From contig NZ_FNJM01000002.1 in NCBI RefSeq assembly GCF_900104115.1, positions 405,260-469,259 on the forward strand: a stretch of 64,000 nt of DNA, written 5' to 3'. The position numbers and the translations under genes are program-made. The notes beneath the pieces were generated by a model, which saw nothing but the letters and a program-made list of their open reading frames with translations, did no database searches and was not told the DNA's origin. Each line of letters opens with the position of its first letter. Position 1 is the first letter of the stretch. This stretch comes from Clostridium gasigenes (GTDB lineage: Bacteria; Bacillota; Clostridia; Clostridiales; Clostridiaceae). Positions 19,698 through 27,932 of this stretch are shown one piece after another.

Positions 19698-20318
19698 TTA
19701 ATAGAATTTCACAAATTCAGCAGCAGGCTTTCTATAACCTCTTATTTTGCTACTACTTTTGTCCATTTTACCCATAGTAATCATGATAACTGGCACTTCA
19801 TTTTCTGGAATATTTAACAATTCGCTAATTTTATCTTTGTCAAAATATATCATCGGACATGTATCCCAGTCTTTATTCTTAGCTAATAGCATGAATAGCA
19901 TTGCTGATAAAGATGCATTCCTAATAGCTTCATCATGCTGAAAACTTTCTCCCCAACCTTCATAAAGATTGTTAATAGTATCAATCATAATTTGGTATTC
20001 AGTTTTATCAAGCATTCCCAACATCATTGATCCTTCATAAATTTTATCTGCTGATAAATAAGCATTCTTATCTCCTGTAACTATTATAGTTGCTGAAGCA
20101 GTTTTAATTTTATATTGTTTGAAAGAAGCCTCATAAACTTTATCTGTTAACTCTTTATCTTCTACAACATAGTATCTAGCATGTTGTAGATTAAAGGCAG
20201 ACGGTGCCAATGATAATTCTCTAAATATATCATTAAAATCTTCTTTAGGTATTGCAATATTTTCAATAAATTTATTAGCTGATCTTCTTTCCTTCACAAT
20301 TTTTAAAAACTCATTCAT
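19698..20318 (-). CDS. Nitroreductase family protein
   Basis: A second, diverged nitroreductase-fold protein of 206 residues. It has the N-terminal KERRSANKF, LAPSAFNLQHARYYVV for the FMN pocket, RNASLSAMLFMLLAKNKDWDTCPM in the middle, and IMITMGKMD with GYRKP at the C-terminus. It is preceded by AGGAG and lies 61 bases behind pirin. Its substrate is unknown; with the pirin and MarR it suggests a response to redox-cycling aromatics. Confidence 0.87.
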   Translation of the reverse strand: MNEFLKIVKERRSANKFIENIAIPKEDFNDIFRELSLAPSAFNLQHARYYVVEDKELTDKVYEASFKQYKIKTASATIIVTGDKNAYLSADKIYEGSMMLGMLDKTEYQIMIDTINNLYEGWGESFQHDEAIRNASLSAMLFMLLAKNKDWDTCPMIYFDKDKISELLNIPENEVPVIMITMGKMDKSSSKIRGYRKPAAEFVKFY

Positions 20319-20379
20319 TATATAATCTCCTCTTTTAAAATATTTTTGTTTTTTATATTAAATTTCATCCTAAATATAA

Positions 20380-21084
20380 TTAATATTCACTTTTCTTCAT
20401 CTCTACAATAATAAAATGTGAAAGAATCTCTGACTTTATTTTTATATTTTCTTCAACAATTTCCATGGCATCTCTTTGATTTAGAGTAATTCCATTAATA
20501 TTTGATTTTCCTTCTATTTGAATTAAATAAGCTTGCCTACCTACCTCTACTGAATAATCAATTTCATTGTTCACTTCTAATTCTAATGCAAATATATTTA
20601 CGTCCTGATTCACTTTTACATTTGCCTCACCTTGATTGCTTGATATCATATGCAACCATTTATTCTTTCTTTCATCCCAGTCAAATCTATATTCCCCATA
20701 ATTAGGGTTATGTCCTCTTTTATCAGGAAAGATCCATATTTGAAGAAACCTTGCTATGTTTTCGCCTAAATTATGCTCACTGTGATGAATTCCTGTACCC
20801 GCACTCATATATTGAACATGTCCACGCTTTAATTTACTTTTATTCCCCATACTATCACCATGGGTTAATTCCCCATCAACTACATAAGATATAATCTCCA
20901 TATCCTGATGTGGATGGGTGTCAAATCCTGTATGGGGATTAACTAAATCATCATTTATCACCCTTAATAATCCAAATCCCATATTATTTGGATTATAATA
21001 CTCGGCAAATGAAAAATGGAATTTGCTTTTTAACCAACCCAGGTCGCTTGAACCCATTTTACTATTTTCTACTTTTCTTAACAT
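20380..21084 (-). CDS. Pirin-family bicupin protein (YhhW type)
   Basis: A 234-residue pirin. The first cupin carries the metal-ligand set HPHQDMEIISYVVDGELTH (about 58-76) and GTGIHHSEHN, and the second cupin is degenerate, as in YhhW. E. coli YhhW has quercetin 2,3-dioxygenase activity in vitro, but the cellular role of bacterial pirins is not settled. AAAGGAG precedes the ATG. It is the first full gene downstream of the palindromic operator at 21186-21211. Confidence 0.9.
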   Translation of the reverse strand: MLRKVENSKMGSSDLGWLKSKFHFSFAEYYNPNNMGFGLLRVINDDLVNPHTGFDTHPHQDMEIISYVVDGELTHGDSMGNKSKLKRGHVQYMSAGTGIHHSEHNLGENIARFLQIWIFPDKRGHNPNYGEYRFDWDERKNKWLHMISSNQGEANVKVNQDVNIFALELEVNNEIDYSVEVGRQAYLIQIEGKSNINGITLNQRDAMEIVEENIKIKSEILSHFIIVEMKKSEY

Positions 21085-21120
21085 CTTAAAATCTCCTTTC
21101 GTTAAATATTTTCTTAATTA

Positions 21121-21171
21121 TTATCTGAATTCATATAATAATTTCATTATTTTATTTGCATTTTTCATCAT
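21121..21171 (-). CDS. Short upstream ORF (leader peptide candidate) before pirin
   Basis: A 15- to 16-codon frame encodes MMKNANKIMKLLYEFR. AAGGAG lies six bases before the second ATG, a better ribosome site than many genes in the window. It ends 37 bases before pirin, which has its own AAAGGAG. It could be a leader peptide or the start of a decayed gene. No attenuator hairpin separates it from pirin. Confidence 0.4.
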   Translation of the reverse strand: MMKNANKIMKLLYEFR

Positions 21172-21185
21172 TATCTCCTTTAAAT

Positions 21186-21211
21186 AATTTATTACTAATT
21201 AGTAATAAATT
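21186..21211. promoter_or_regulatory. 26-bp perfect palindrome: MarR operator of the pirin operon
   Basis: The perfect palindrome has core ATTACTAATTAGTAAT (21191-21206) and A/T extensions. It lies 15 bases upstream of the leader ORF and about 100 bases upstream of pirin. The same 16-base core recurs before marR, making a MarR operator very likely. Confidence 0.75.
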
Positions 21212-21234
21212 TTTAAAAGATAAGGTGCACTTAT

Positions 21235-21681
21235 TTATACACATGATAATTTCTTTAATAAACTTATTAATTTTTTCTTTTCCTCTGATGTTAAGACACT
21301 AAAGATTCCATTTATATTTTCTAAATGTTTAGGAAATATTTTGCTTATAAGGTTTCTTCCATCTTCAGTAATACTTATCAAATTAACTCGCCTATCTGTT
21401 GGATCAATACATCTCTTAACAAGATTTTCTTTAACTAAATTATCTATAACAACCGTCATATTCCCACCCGTAAAAAGGCTTTTATGTATTATATCACAAA
21501 CTCTTAAATCTCCTTTATGATATAATATCTCAAGCACCGCAAACTGAGAAACTGTTAAACCTCCTTCTTTGATGGTTCTGTACTCTCTTTTGTGAACATT
21601 CTGAGTACATCTACTTAGTGCAATTAACGTTTTTAAGTTTGAATCATTCAATTCTCCATAAGTATTTTTTTCTTTATTCAT
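21235..21681 (-). CDS. MarR-family transcriptional regulator
   Basis: A 148-residue winged-helix dimeric repressor with LTVSQFAVLEILYHKGDLRV (helix-turn-helix start), KSLFTGGNMTVVIDNLVKENLV (recognition helix) and the wing CIDPTDRRVNLISITEDG. It is closest in appearance to the OhrR/YusO-like group. A Cys near the N-terminus (SRCTQNV) could serve redox sensing, but this is inference. A palindromic operator sits 10 bases upstream of the ATG and another precedes the pirin operon, so the gene is probably autoregulated and controls its downstream neighbours. Confidence 0.92.
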   Translation of the reverse strand: MNKEKNTYGELNDSNLKTLIALSRCTQNVHKREYRTIKEGGLTVSQFAVLEILYHKGDLRVCDIIHKSLFTGGNMTVVIDNLVKENLVKRCIDPTDRRVNLISITEDGRNLISKIFPKHLENINGIFSVLTSEEKKKLISLLKKLSCV

Positions 21682-21690
21682 ATTTATAAT

Positions 21691-21721
21691 ATATTACTAA
21701 TTAGTAATATCGTCAATCATT
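21691..21721 (-). promoter_or_regulatory. marR promoter with embedded operator
   Basis: On the minus strand, TTGACG is followed by 17 bases and then TATATT, with the 20-bp palindrome (21691-21710) covering the spacer and reaching the -10. Only six bases separate the -10 from the ATG and there is no Shine-Dalgarno, so the mRNA would be leaderless or nearly so. A repressor bound here would block polymerase directly. Confidence 0.65.
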
Positions 21722-21906
21722 TTTTTCATATAGGGTATCTAATCAATTAATATTTTTAAAATATCACTCCATTCCATATAAGTTCATAAAACTAACCCGA
21801 TTAGCCACATTACTATTTTACCTAGATTTCTAAAAGGTAATATTCTAATTGTTGTTGGTCAAACATTACAGTTGTATTGGTTAGTTGAAACTTTACTACA
21901 GTGAGG

Positions 21907-21957
21907 CTACTACTCTTATATCTGGTTCAACCCCTTGATCTAGTAGCTCTTGAATTA
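21907..21957 (-). pseudogene. Remnant of an rlmD 3' fragment
   Basis: About 50 bases (ctactactcttatatctggttcaacc and on) match the segment of rlmD encoding [16 protein letters not shown] sequence at about 90 percent by eye, then diverge. It is a third, heavily eroded copy besides the full gene at 30.5 kb and the chimera at 22.3 kb. The surrounding 418-base stretch (21682-22099) otherwise shows nothing coding. Confidence 0.55.
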
Positions 21958-22099
21958 ATTACAATCATAAAACTGTAGATAAACAAGTTAAATATTATTT
22001 AAATTAAAAAATAAAAAAGGATTTCCAGATAATTAGTAGAATATATTATCTAACAAATAATGTATTCTTTGTTGATAAATGTGTATCGGAGATGATTTT

Positions 22100-22204
22100 A
22101 TGGGCACAGGTTTTATGATTATGCTTGGCGCAATGATTGGTGGTTTACTTGAAGCACCTATTGCTATACCTTTATTTATAATTCAAAAGATTTTCGGGGC
22201 ATAA
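22100..22204 (+). CDS. 34-residue hydrophobic membrane peptide
   Basis: The ATG has GGAG eight bases upstream. The peptide is one continuous hydrophobic helix rich in Gly/Met/Ile (MGTGFMIMLGAMIGGLL, then EAPIAIPLFIIQKIFGA). The stop codon is followed in the same frame by seven Ser-Lys-Lys repeats and PVPKDYS, so an ancestral form probably had a long basic tail now cut off by TAA. One of very few plus-strand genes here, sitting in a patch of gene debris. Function unknown; a membrane-active peptide is possible but not shown. Confidence 0.5.
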   Translation: MGTGFMIMLGAMIGGLLEAPIAIPLFIIQKIFGA

Positions 22205-22267
22205 TCAAAAAAATCAAAAAAATCAAAAAAATCAAAAAAATCAAAAAAATCAAAAAAATCAAAAAAG
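22205..22267 (+). repeat. Seven-unit 9-bp tandem repeat (TCAAAAAAA)
   Basis: TC recurs at exact 9-base intervals seven times. In the frame of the preceding peptide this reads (Ser-Lys-Lys)n beyond the stop. Because the period is a multiple of three, copy-number change would not shift the frame. Confidence 0.9.
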
Positions 22268-22300
22268 CCAGTACCTAAGGATTACTCCTAAATACTGGCT
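22266..22300 (-). terminator. Hairpin after the rlmD-like chimera
   Basis: The eight-base stem AGCCAGTA/TACTGGCT is followed on the minus strand by TTTTTTGA. It lies 20 bases beyond the chimeric ORF and would also lie at the end of the plus-strand peptide gene. Confidence 0.6.
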
Positions 22301-22319
22301 CTATATTTAAATAAACATT

Positions 22320-22838
22320 CTATTTTCTCTTCAATTTAACAACACATTCGATATGTGGTGTATGAGGGAACATATCTACTGGTTGAATTTTTCCTGCCTT
22401 GAACCCTTTTTCTGTTAGGATTTTTAAATCTCTAGCTAAAGTACTTGGATCACAAGATATATATACTACGTTCTTTGGTTTTGCTTGCGCTATTGCTTCT
22501 AATAGTTTTATATCGCAGCCTTTTCTTGGTGGATCTACTACTATTGTATCTGGTTTAACCCCTTGATCTAATAGCTCTTGGATTTTTTCTTCTGCTGTAC
22601 CAACTAAGAATTCTGCATTATATATTTTGTTTTCTTTTGCATTTTCTTTCTCTGCTTTAGTATATCCTCTATATTTCGATAATGGAATTTTTTCATATAC
22701 TTTACAATCTCCATTAACCATTTCATTTTCTGTAAATTCAGTACCCTCTAAAGCATCAAATAAAAAGTTTATTAATTGATTTTGATCCTTTTCTAATTGA
22801 AAACATAAATAAATTAATTCTGTTAGCTCACTAATCAT
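22320..22838 (-). pseudogene. Chimeric ORF: unrelated N-terminus fused to the C-terminal part of RlmD
   Basis: Residues from about 66 on reproduce the C-terminal 105 residues of the RlmD encoded at 30.5 kb nearly identically, including DPPRKGCD and the nucleophile motif [12 protein letters not shown]. The SAM-binding region, TRAM domain and Fe-S cysteines are missing, so it cannot be an active methyltransferase. Residues 1-65 ([13 protein letters not shown] ... [18 protein letters not shown]) belong to another gene. The join is sharp at about 22645. Upstream sequence continues as fragments of yet another gene. Confidence 0.8.
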
Positions 22839-22876
22839 CTCATCTGAAGTATCATGCTTATCTATAATTAACTTAA

Positions 22877-23017
22877 TTAAAGGTTTATAGAAAGACTTAA
22901 ATGATTACAACATTCCATCCATACATCTCTAAGAAAACAATCTAAACTTCTTAATGTTGTATCTTTATCAATTGATATGTATATTACATATCTGCTAGGA
23001 TCATATTTATCTACCAT
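22877..23017 (-). pseudogene. Fragment resembling the pRiA4b ORF-3 family
   Basis: A 46-codon frame contains [27 protein letters not shown]. The pattern LD-x-FLRD-x-W-x-ECC-x-HLS is that of plasmid pRiA4b ORF-3-like proteins, where it is followed by a phenylalanine and a long second half. Here the frame breaks directly after HLS, and the next segments lie in other frames and lead into the chimera at 22320-22838. Upstream to 23182 there is only disrupted sequence. Identification is by memory of the motif. Confidence 0.4.
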
Positions 23018-23182
23018 TTTTATAACTAATAACCAACTGAATAAAAAAGCCATAGATTTCTCTACAGCGCCCTTAACCTTTCACCATCTTTGTTTGAAAA
23101 GATTTGTATTTTTTTACAGATCCAAGATTCTCAGAATTCTGCTTCTGATCTCTTTTTGTAATAGTCAGGAAGATCACTTCAC

Positions 23183-23923
23183 TCAAAACTCTTTTTTATC
23201 AAACAAGTAAAATCCTGCTGTAAAGAAAATTAACCCATAGGCTAAAAGCATTACCATTAAATTTACTGAGGATAATATTTTCCCACTTGATAATAATTCA
23301 GAATACCAATTTAAGTGAGATGTGAAGCTAATATTGTTAAGCCCTGATATAAATAAAGCTAAAACCTTTATTCCCATAAAAATCAAAATACTACTTACTA
23401 ATACTCCACTACTGCTCTTAAAAAATTGAGCTATAAGAGATGTAAACAAAACTAAAATTAAAGCAGGAATAATATCAATTATATAACCTAAAATAGTTTG
23501 CCCTATATTATCCATATTAAATTTTAAAAAAACTGATGCAATTATAGAAACTATAAGAATTACAATCAAATTAATCACAACATAAATTCCTATAGCAATG
23601 TTTTTAGAAAGAAAGACCTTAAATCTACTTATTGGTCTTGAAAGAATAAGTTTCATAGTTTTATCCGCTACTTCACCAGAAAATATCTCTGACGTGACCA
23701 TAAAAATAAATAAAGGTAAAAAAATATTTGTCATAATGCTAAGTATCATTTGAGAATAACTTATGGAATCAAAAGCTATAAACATTAACTTTGCCTTTAT
23801 TGCCGAAAAGAAAAAAGCAGGTAAGAAGCTTACTATTGCCATAATAATCAAAAAAACCATGATTTTTTTCTTTAGAAATAGTTTTTGTATTTCATTAATA
23901 ACATTTCCCTTAAAATTATTCAC
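23183..23923 (-). CDS. ABC-2 type permease (bacitracin/lantibiotic-export like)
   Basis: A 246-residue integral membrane protein with six predicted helices. A cytoplasmic loop after helix 2 carries SGEVADKTMKLILSRPISR, typical of ABC-2 permeases of the BcrB/LanE class. It overlaps the ATPase gene by eight bases, so the two are translationally coupled. The partner ATPase, the upstream secreted protein, the PAP2 phosphatase and a two-component system suggest envelope-stress or peptide-antibiotic defence. Confidence 0.88.
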   Translation of the reverse strand: MNNFKGNVINEIQKLFLKKKIMVFLIIMAIVSFLPAFFFSAIKAKLMFIAFDSISYSQMILSIMTNIFLPLFIFMVTSEIFSGEVADKTMKLILSRPISRFKVFLSKNIAIGIYVVINLIVILIVSIIASVFLKFNMDNIGQTILGYIIDIIPALILVLFTSLIAQFFKSSSGVLVSSILIFMGIKVLALFISGLNNISFTSHLNWYSELLSSGKILSSVNLMVMLLAYGLIFFTAGFYLFDKKEF

Positions 23924-24650
23924 GGTCTTCAGTCTCCTTTCCTATAGAATGCATATAGAAATCCTCTAAAGAATTATATTCTTTTTTAATTTTATCAATA
24001 TCCGTGCCATTATTAACAAGCTCTCCGTTATGAATTATTGCTATTCTGTTGCACATTAGCTCAATTTCATGGATAAGATGACTGGAAATAAAAAAGGTTA
24101 TCCCCTGTTCTTTTGAAAGCTTAATTATCATATTTCTCATTTGGACTGTACCTTCAATGTCTAACCCATTTGTAGGTTCATCTAAAATCACCAATTCTGG
24201 TTTAGATAGAAGTGCTAAAGCAAGACCTAGTCTTTGCTTCATTCCAAGTGAAAATTTACTTACTTTTTCTCTTTTAAATTCTTTAAGCTTAACTGTATTA
24301 AGTATTTCATCAATATCAATTTCTTTAATACCATCATAAAATCTTGATGCTATTTTCAAATTATCATAAGCGCTCATATATTCATAAGCTTCTGCAGTTT
24401 CAATTATTGATCCTACATTTTTTAATGCATCTTCAAATTGTGTTTTAATGTCAAACCCAAGTATTTTAATGCTCCCACTTTCAATAGCGTTTAACCCTAT
24501 AATTGACTTCATTACAGTAGTTTTTCCTGCTCCATTTGGACCAAGGAATCCAAAAACTTCCCCCGTGTAAACTTCAAATGATATGTTTTTTATCCCCCTA
24601 CCATTGTTATAAACCTTTGTTAATCCCTCTACTTCTATTACTTTTTTCAA
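23916..24650 (-). CDS. ABC transporter ATP-binding protein (BcrA-like)
   Basis: A 244-residue ATPase with Walker A GPNGAGKTT, signature FSLGMKQRLGLA, Walker B LVILDEPTNGLD and the switch SSHLIHEIE. The FGFLGPNGAGKTTVMKSIIGL opening and the LGMKQRL signature place it with BcrA/CcmA-type exporters. First gene of the ABC pair; a strong terminator separates it from the secreted protein gene upstream, so it needs its own promoter. Confidence 0.93.
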   Translation of the reverse strand: MKKVIEVEGLTKVYNNGRGIKNISFEVYTGEVFGFLGPNGAGKTTVMKSIIGLNAIESGSIKILGFDIKTQFEDALKNVGSIIETAEAYEYMSAYDNLKIASRFYDGIKEIDIDEILNTVKLKEFKREKVSKFSLGMKQRLGLALALLSKPELVILDEPTNGLDIEGTVQMRNMIIKLSKEQGITFFISSHLIHEIELMCNRIAIIHNGELVNNGTDIDKIKKEYNSLEDFYMHSIGKETEDRE

Positions 24651-24687
24651 GATATCCCCCCCAGTTATTTTTTTAGCTTCCTAAATG

Positions 24688-24720
24688 GAAATTGATCAAA
24701 ATAATATTTTGATCAATTTC
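24688..24720 (-). terminator. Terminator of the secreted-protein gene
   Basis: A perfect 15-base stem (GAAATTGATCAAAAT and its complement) with a 3-base loop. It is 26 bases past the stop of the secreted-protein gene and is followed by a T-rich tail on the minus strand. Confidence 0.85.
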
Positions 24721-24745
24721 ATTTATAAATATTTTTTAGTCAACT

Positions 24746-25612
24746 CTATCTTTTTTCAAACTTCTCAGTAACTGTTTTTATTTGTTTTCCTGCTAAGTCT
24801 AATTTATCTGGAGTTGTGCTTCCTATTTTAGATAAATTTAAGTTTATATCAACAACTATTTTATGTTCTTTTCCATCTGCATCCTTACCTGATAATACAA
24901 CCTTAGCAACTTCTTTTGAAATCACATTATTATTATCAATAACTGCTGATGAATCAACGCTTTCAACCTTGATATCACTTACAAGTTTTGGTGCTATGTC
25001 TTTTATACTTCCTAATTCTGATTTTTCATTATGCATTGCCATATCACTTCCACCTGACAGCGCCATTGAAGCCACAGCATTAACTAGAGGTGTTATCTCT
25101 GTGTTTTTTAAATTTAAAGTAACATTTTTTGTACCATCTGAATTATCATTTACAACAACATTATCTTTCATTGTTCCAACTAAAGTATCAATTACAACTT
25201 CCATGCCTTTAACCATTTGAGGGTTTGCAATTTCTTCTCCATCTTTTTTATCCTTATTATCTCTTACTGTATATTCATTTTCTACATTTGTACTTCGTAT
25301 GTCTTTCCCATCTTGTGTGTAACTTGCAATAGTTTTAGCTACACCTGAAATATTTGTAGTTGCCACATTGCTAATATCCCCAGTTGTTTCGTTTCTCTTT
25401 AGACTTTCAGTTAGACTCACTAACTCAGTTCCATTATCTGTTACAGAAGCTGTTATGTCTGCAGTTTCATTTTTCACAGCAATGGTATCCTTAATTGATG
25501 TCTTATATGTTTCATAACTAGATAACTGAGTTGCACTTGCCATTACAGTACCAAAAAGTAATGTTCCTCCTACCGTAAGACTAGTAAGCATTGTTATTGT
25601 TTTTTTATTCAT
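24746..25612 (-). CDS. Secreted protein of unknown function, 288 aa
   Basis: A Sec signal peptide (MNKKTITMLTSLTVGG..., cleavage likely after VMASA near residue 27) is followed by a soluble domain with no membrane helix, cell-wall anchor or cysteine. The mature part alternates beta-like strands rich in Asp, Asn, Thr and Val. I recognise no domain. It lies between a PAP2 phosphatase and an ABC exporter on the same strand, so a role with the envelope module is plausible but unproven. Confidence 0.75.
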   Translation of the reverse strand: MNKKTITMLTSLTVGGTLLFGTVMASATQLSSYETYKTSIKDTIAVKNETADITASVTDNGTELVSLTESLKRNETTGDISNVATTNISGVAKTIASYTQDGKDIRSTNVENEYTVRDNKDKKDGEEIANPQMVKGMEVVIDTLVGTMKDNVVVNDNSDGTKNVTLNLKNTEITPLVNAVASMALSGGSDMAMHNEKSELGSIKDIAPKLVSDIKVESVDSSAVIDNNNVISKEVAKVVLSGKDADGKEHKIVVDINLNLSKIGSTTPDKLDLAGKQIKTVTEKFEKR

Positions 25613-25737
25613 AATTATCTACCTCCAAAATTTAATATTAAAGTTTATCTTTTCTGTTTCTTTCATACATTACTTTATGGTTCTAACATTAAAAACTCAT
25701 TAAATAATTATTAGAATTGGATTAAATATTTTTTATT

Positions 25738-26316
25738 TTAAATTAATTTCATAAGTTCTAATTTTTTCATGATAATCTTTTCAGCTTTATCATATATTTT
25801 GTAAATTTTGATTCTTAACATTGAATTATATAAATAATTTGTGATTATAACTATTGTATATGCAGTTATTATATCTAAAGGATAATGATGACCTACATAT
25901 ATTCTTGAAAAGCCTACAATAATTGATAGTACCATTAAAATTCTTCCAAGTAGTTTTCTATATTTCCTAAGTCCTAATGCAATACTCATAGTTCCAGTTG
26001 CATGATCACTTGGAAGAGAAGCATCTGCAACATGTGTACTTAATAAGTTAACTTTATTATTAACAAATGGTCTGTCTACATAATATATACCTCCAATAAT
26101 ATAGCTTAATATAAGATTCAATGCTGTAAAAATAAATGTACTAAAAGCAATTTTTCTATAGTCCTCATTCTTTTTTGTAATCCCTAAAATAAATACTATT
26201 GCAGTAACTGCCATAAATATATAAGGTACATCTTTCGAAAAGAACATCATTATTTTATCTAAAACTATATTTTTATTTGCCAAATTATTTATTAATCTAA
26301 AAAGTTCCATATTCAT
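25738..26316 (-). CDS. PAP2-family phosphatase (undecaprenyl-diphosphatase, BcrC-like)
   Basis: A 192-residue membrane phosphatase with five or six helices. The PAP2 signature is split into a degenerate first part with DRP, then PSDHATG and SRIYVGHHYPLD, which carry the catalytic histidines. The start is taken at the ATG at 26316, with AAAGGA nine bases upstream, rather than the TTG two codons before. BcrC-type enzymes recycle undecaprenyl pyrophosphate and give bacitracin resistance. The adjacent kinase/regulator pair and ABC genes fit that, but specificity is inferred. Confidence 0.87.
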   Translation of the reverse strand: MNMELFRLINNLANKNIVLDKIMMFFSKDVPYIFMAVTAIVFILGITKKNEDYRKIAFSTFIFTALNLILSYIIGGIYYVDRPFVNNKVNLLSTHVADASLPSDHATGTMSIALGLRKYRKLLGRILMVLSIIVGFSRIYVGHHYPLDIITAYTIVIITNYLYNSMLRIKIYKIYDKAEKIIMKKLELMKLI

Positions 26317-26460
26317 TTTCAACTATCCTTTCTATAATATATTTTTATAAAAAAGTAACCTTCTATATATATTTTCTATTTGCTTTGTTTTTTTTATTAT
26401 CTACCCTTAAAATTAAAATCTGATTAAAAACACTCTTGTTTCTAAAATTTTAAAAACAAC

Positions 26461-26497
26461 AAATAAGGTGGAAGAGCTATTCTCTTCCACCTTATTT
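26461..26497 (-). terminator. Terminator of the second two-component operon
   Basis: A perfect 16-base stem (AAATAAGGTGGAAGAG and its complement) with a 5-base loop is followed by GTTGTTTTT on the minus strand. It lies 53 bases after the kinase stop. Confidence 0.9.
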
Positions 26498-26550
26498 GAA
26501 GCACTTTTTTTGAAATAATAGACCAATTTGCTAATCTATTATTAACTTAA

Positions 26551-27930
26551 TTATTTTTCTAAATTTAATGTAACAATTATTTTAGCATATTTATCTTCTT
26601 CACTTTCTATATTTATAGTTCCTTGATGCATATCTACAATCCACTTTGCTATAGATAATCCAAGTCCTGTTCCAGCCTTTTCTTTAACTCTGGACTTATC
26701 AACAGTATAAAACCTATCAAATATTTTTTCAATTTCATCCTTTGGGATTCCAGTACCCCTGTCACTTACAATTATTTTCACTTTCTTTTCTTGAATTTCT
26801 GAACTTATATCTATTGTACTCTGCTCTGGTGCAAATTTAATACTATTATCAATAAATATCCTAAGCATCTGTTTTAACATTCTGTAATCTGCAACTATAC
26901 ATATAACATCATTTTCCTCACTTGATATTATATGATTTGGGTCTATTAATTTGCTTTCTCTAACTACCTCACTTATGAGTTCATTTAGCAAAAATTCTTT
27001 TTTTTCTATTCCTTGAGTACCACTATCACCTTTAGCAAGGAACAATAGTTTTTCAACTAAATTTGCCATATTACTAGCTTCTAATTTAATTGCATAAATT
27101 GATTTTTCTAAAGCTTCTCTATCATCTTTTCCCCATCTATCCAATAAATTTGCGTACCCTTGTATAACAGCAATTGGAGTTCTGAGTTCATGGGATGCAT
27201 CTGACACAAATTGAACCTGTCTGTTAAATGAACCTTGGAGCCTACCTATCATTTTATTAAAAGCATCTCCTAATCTTTTAAGTTCATCATCAGGACCATC
27301 TACGTCTATTCTTTCCTTTAAGTTATTAATGCTTATATTTTCAGCCGTTTTAGTTATATTATCAATAGGCCTTAACATTTTTTTGCTTACTATATATCCT
27401 AATATAATTGAACTAATGATACCTATAAAATCAGCTATTGCCATAAACATAAACAATACCTCAATAAAATTAATTTCATTTTCTAAGTCTTTTACTATTT
27501 GGATATATACTGTACCATAATTTTCACTTTCAATTTTGATGATTTTATATGCTAAATTCTGCCCATTTCTTTCTAAGTGTTTTATCCTATCATAGACCTG
27601 ATTCGGTTTGATGTCATAATTAAAGTCCTCTGATATATTTAATACATTCCCATCTTCTTGTAGTATTCTTACTGATATATTCTGCTTAGACGGAATATCA
27701 AAAAACAGTTCTTTATCTGATAAATCTACATACTCATTCTTTGATATAACCTTATTTAGAATTATTATTTTAACATCTTCTATTTGCTTGTTTGCCTGAT
27801 TATATAGATAATATTTTACTCCATATAAAATTGAGGCATCTAATATCAATAATAGTAATGAGAACATTACAGCATAAACTATAGTTAATTTTATAGAAAT
27901 TTTTGCACTTTTAATAATTTTAAACTTCAT
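26551..27930 (-). CDS. Sensor histidine kinase (CusS/ArlS type)
   Basis: A 459-residue kinase with a membrane helix at about 13-35, an extracellular domain of roughly 120 residues, a second helix (about 158-180), HAMP, and HisKA with VSDASHELRTPIAVIQG. The HATPase part has N-box FIDNSIKFAP, G1 DRGTGIP, F-box IFDRFYTVDKSR and G2 GTGLGLSIAKWIVDMHQG. The ATG is two bases after the regulator's stop, so the genes are coupled. The signal is unknown; downstream neighbours suggest cell-envelope damage. Confidence 0.93.
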   Translation of the reverse strand: MKFKIIKSAKISIKLTIVYAVMFSLLLLILDASILYGVKYYLYNQANKQIEDVKIIILNKVISKNEYVDLSDKELFFDIPSKQNISVRILQEDGNVLNISEDFNYDIKPNQVYDRIKHLERNGQNLAYKIIKIESENYGTVYIQIVKDLENEINFIEVLFMFMAIADFIGIISSIILGYIVSKKMLRPIDNITKTAENISINNLKERIDVDGPDDELKRLGDAFNKMIGRLQGSFNRQVQFVSDASHELRTPIAVIQGYANLLDRWGKDDREALEKSIYAIKLEASNMANLVEKLLFLAKGDSGTQGIEKKEFLLNELISEVVRESKLIDPNHIISSEENDVICIVADYRMLKQMLRIFIDNSIKFAPEQSTIDISSEIQEKKVKIIVSDRGTGIPKDEIEKIFDRFYTVDKSRVKEKAGTGLGLSIAKWIVDMHQGTINIESEEDKYAKIIVTLNLEK

Positions 27931-27932
27931 AC

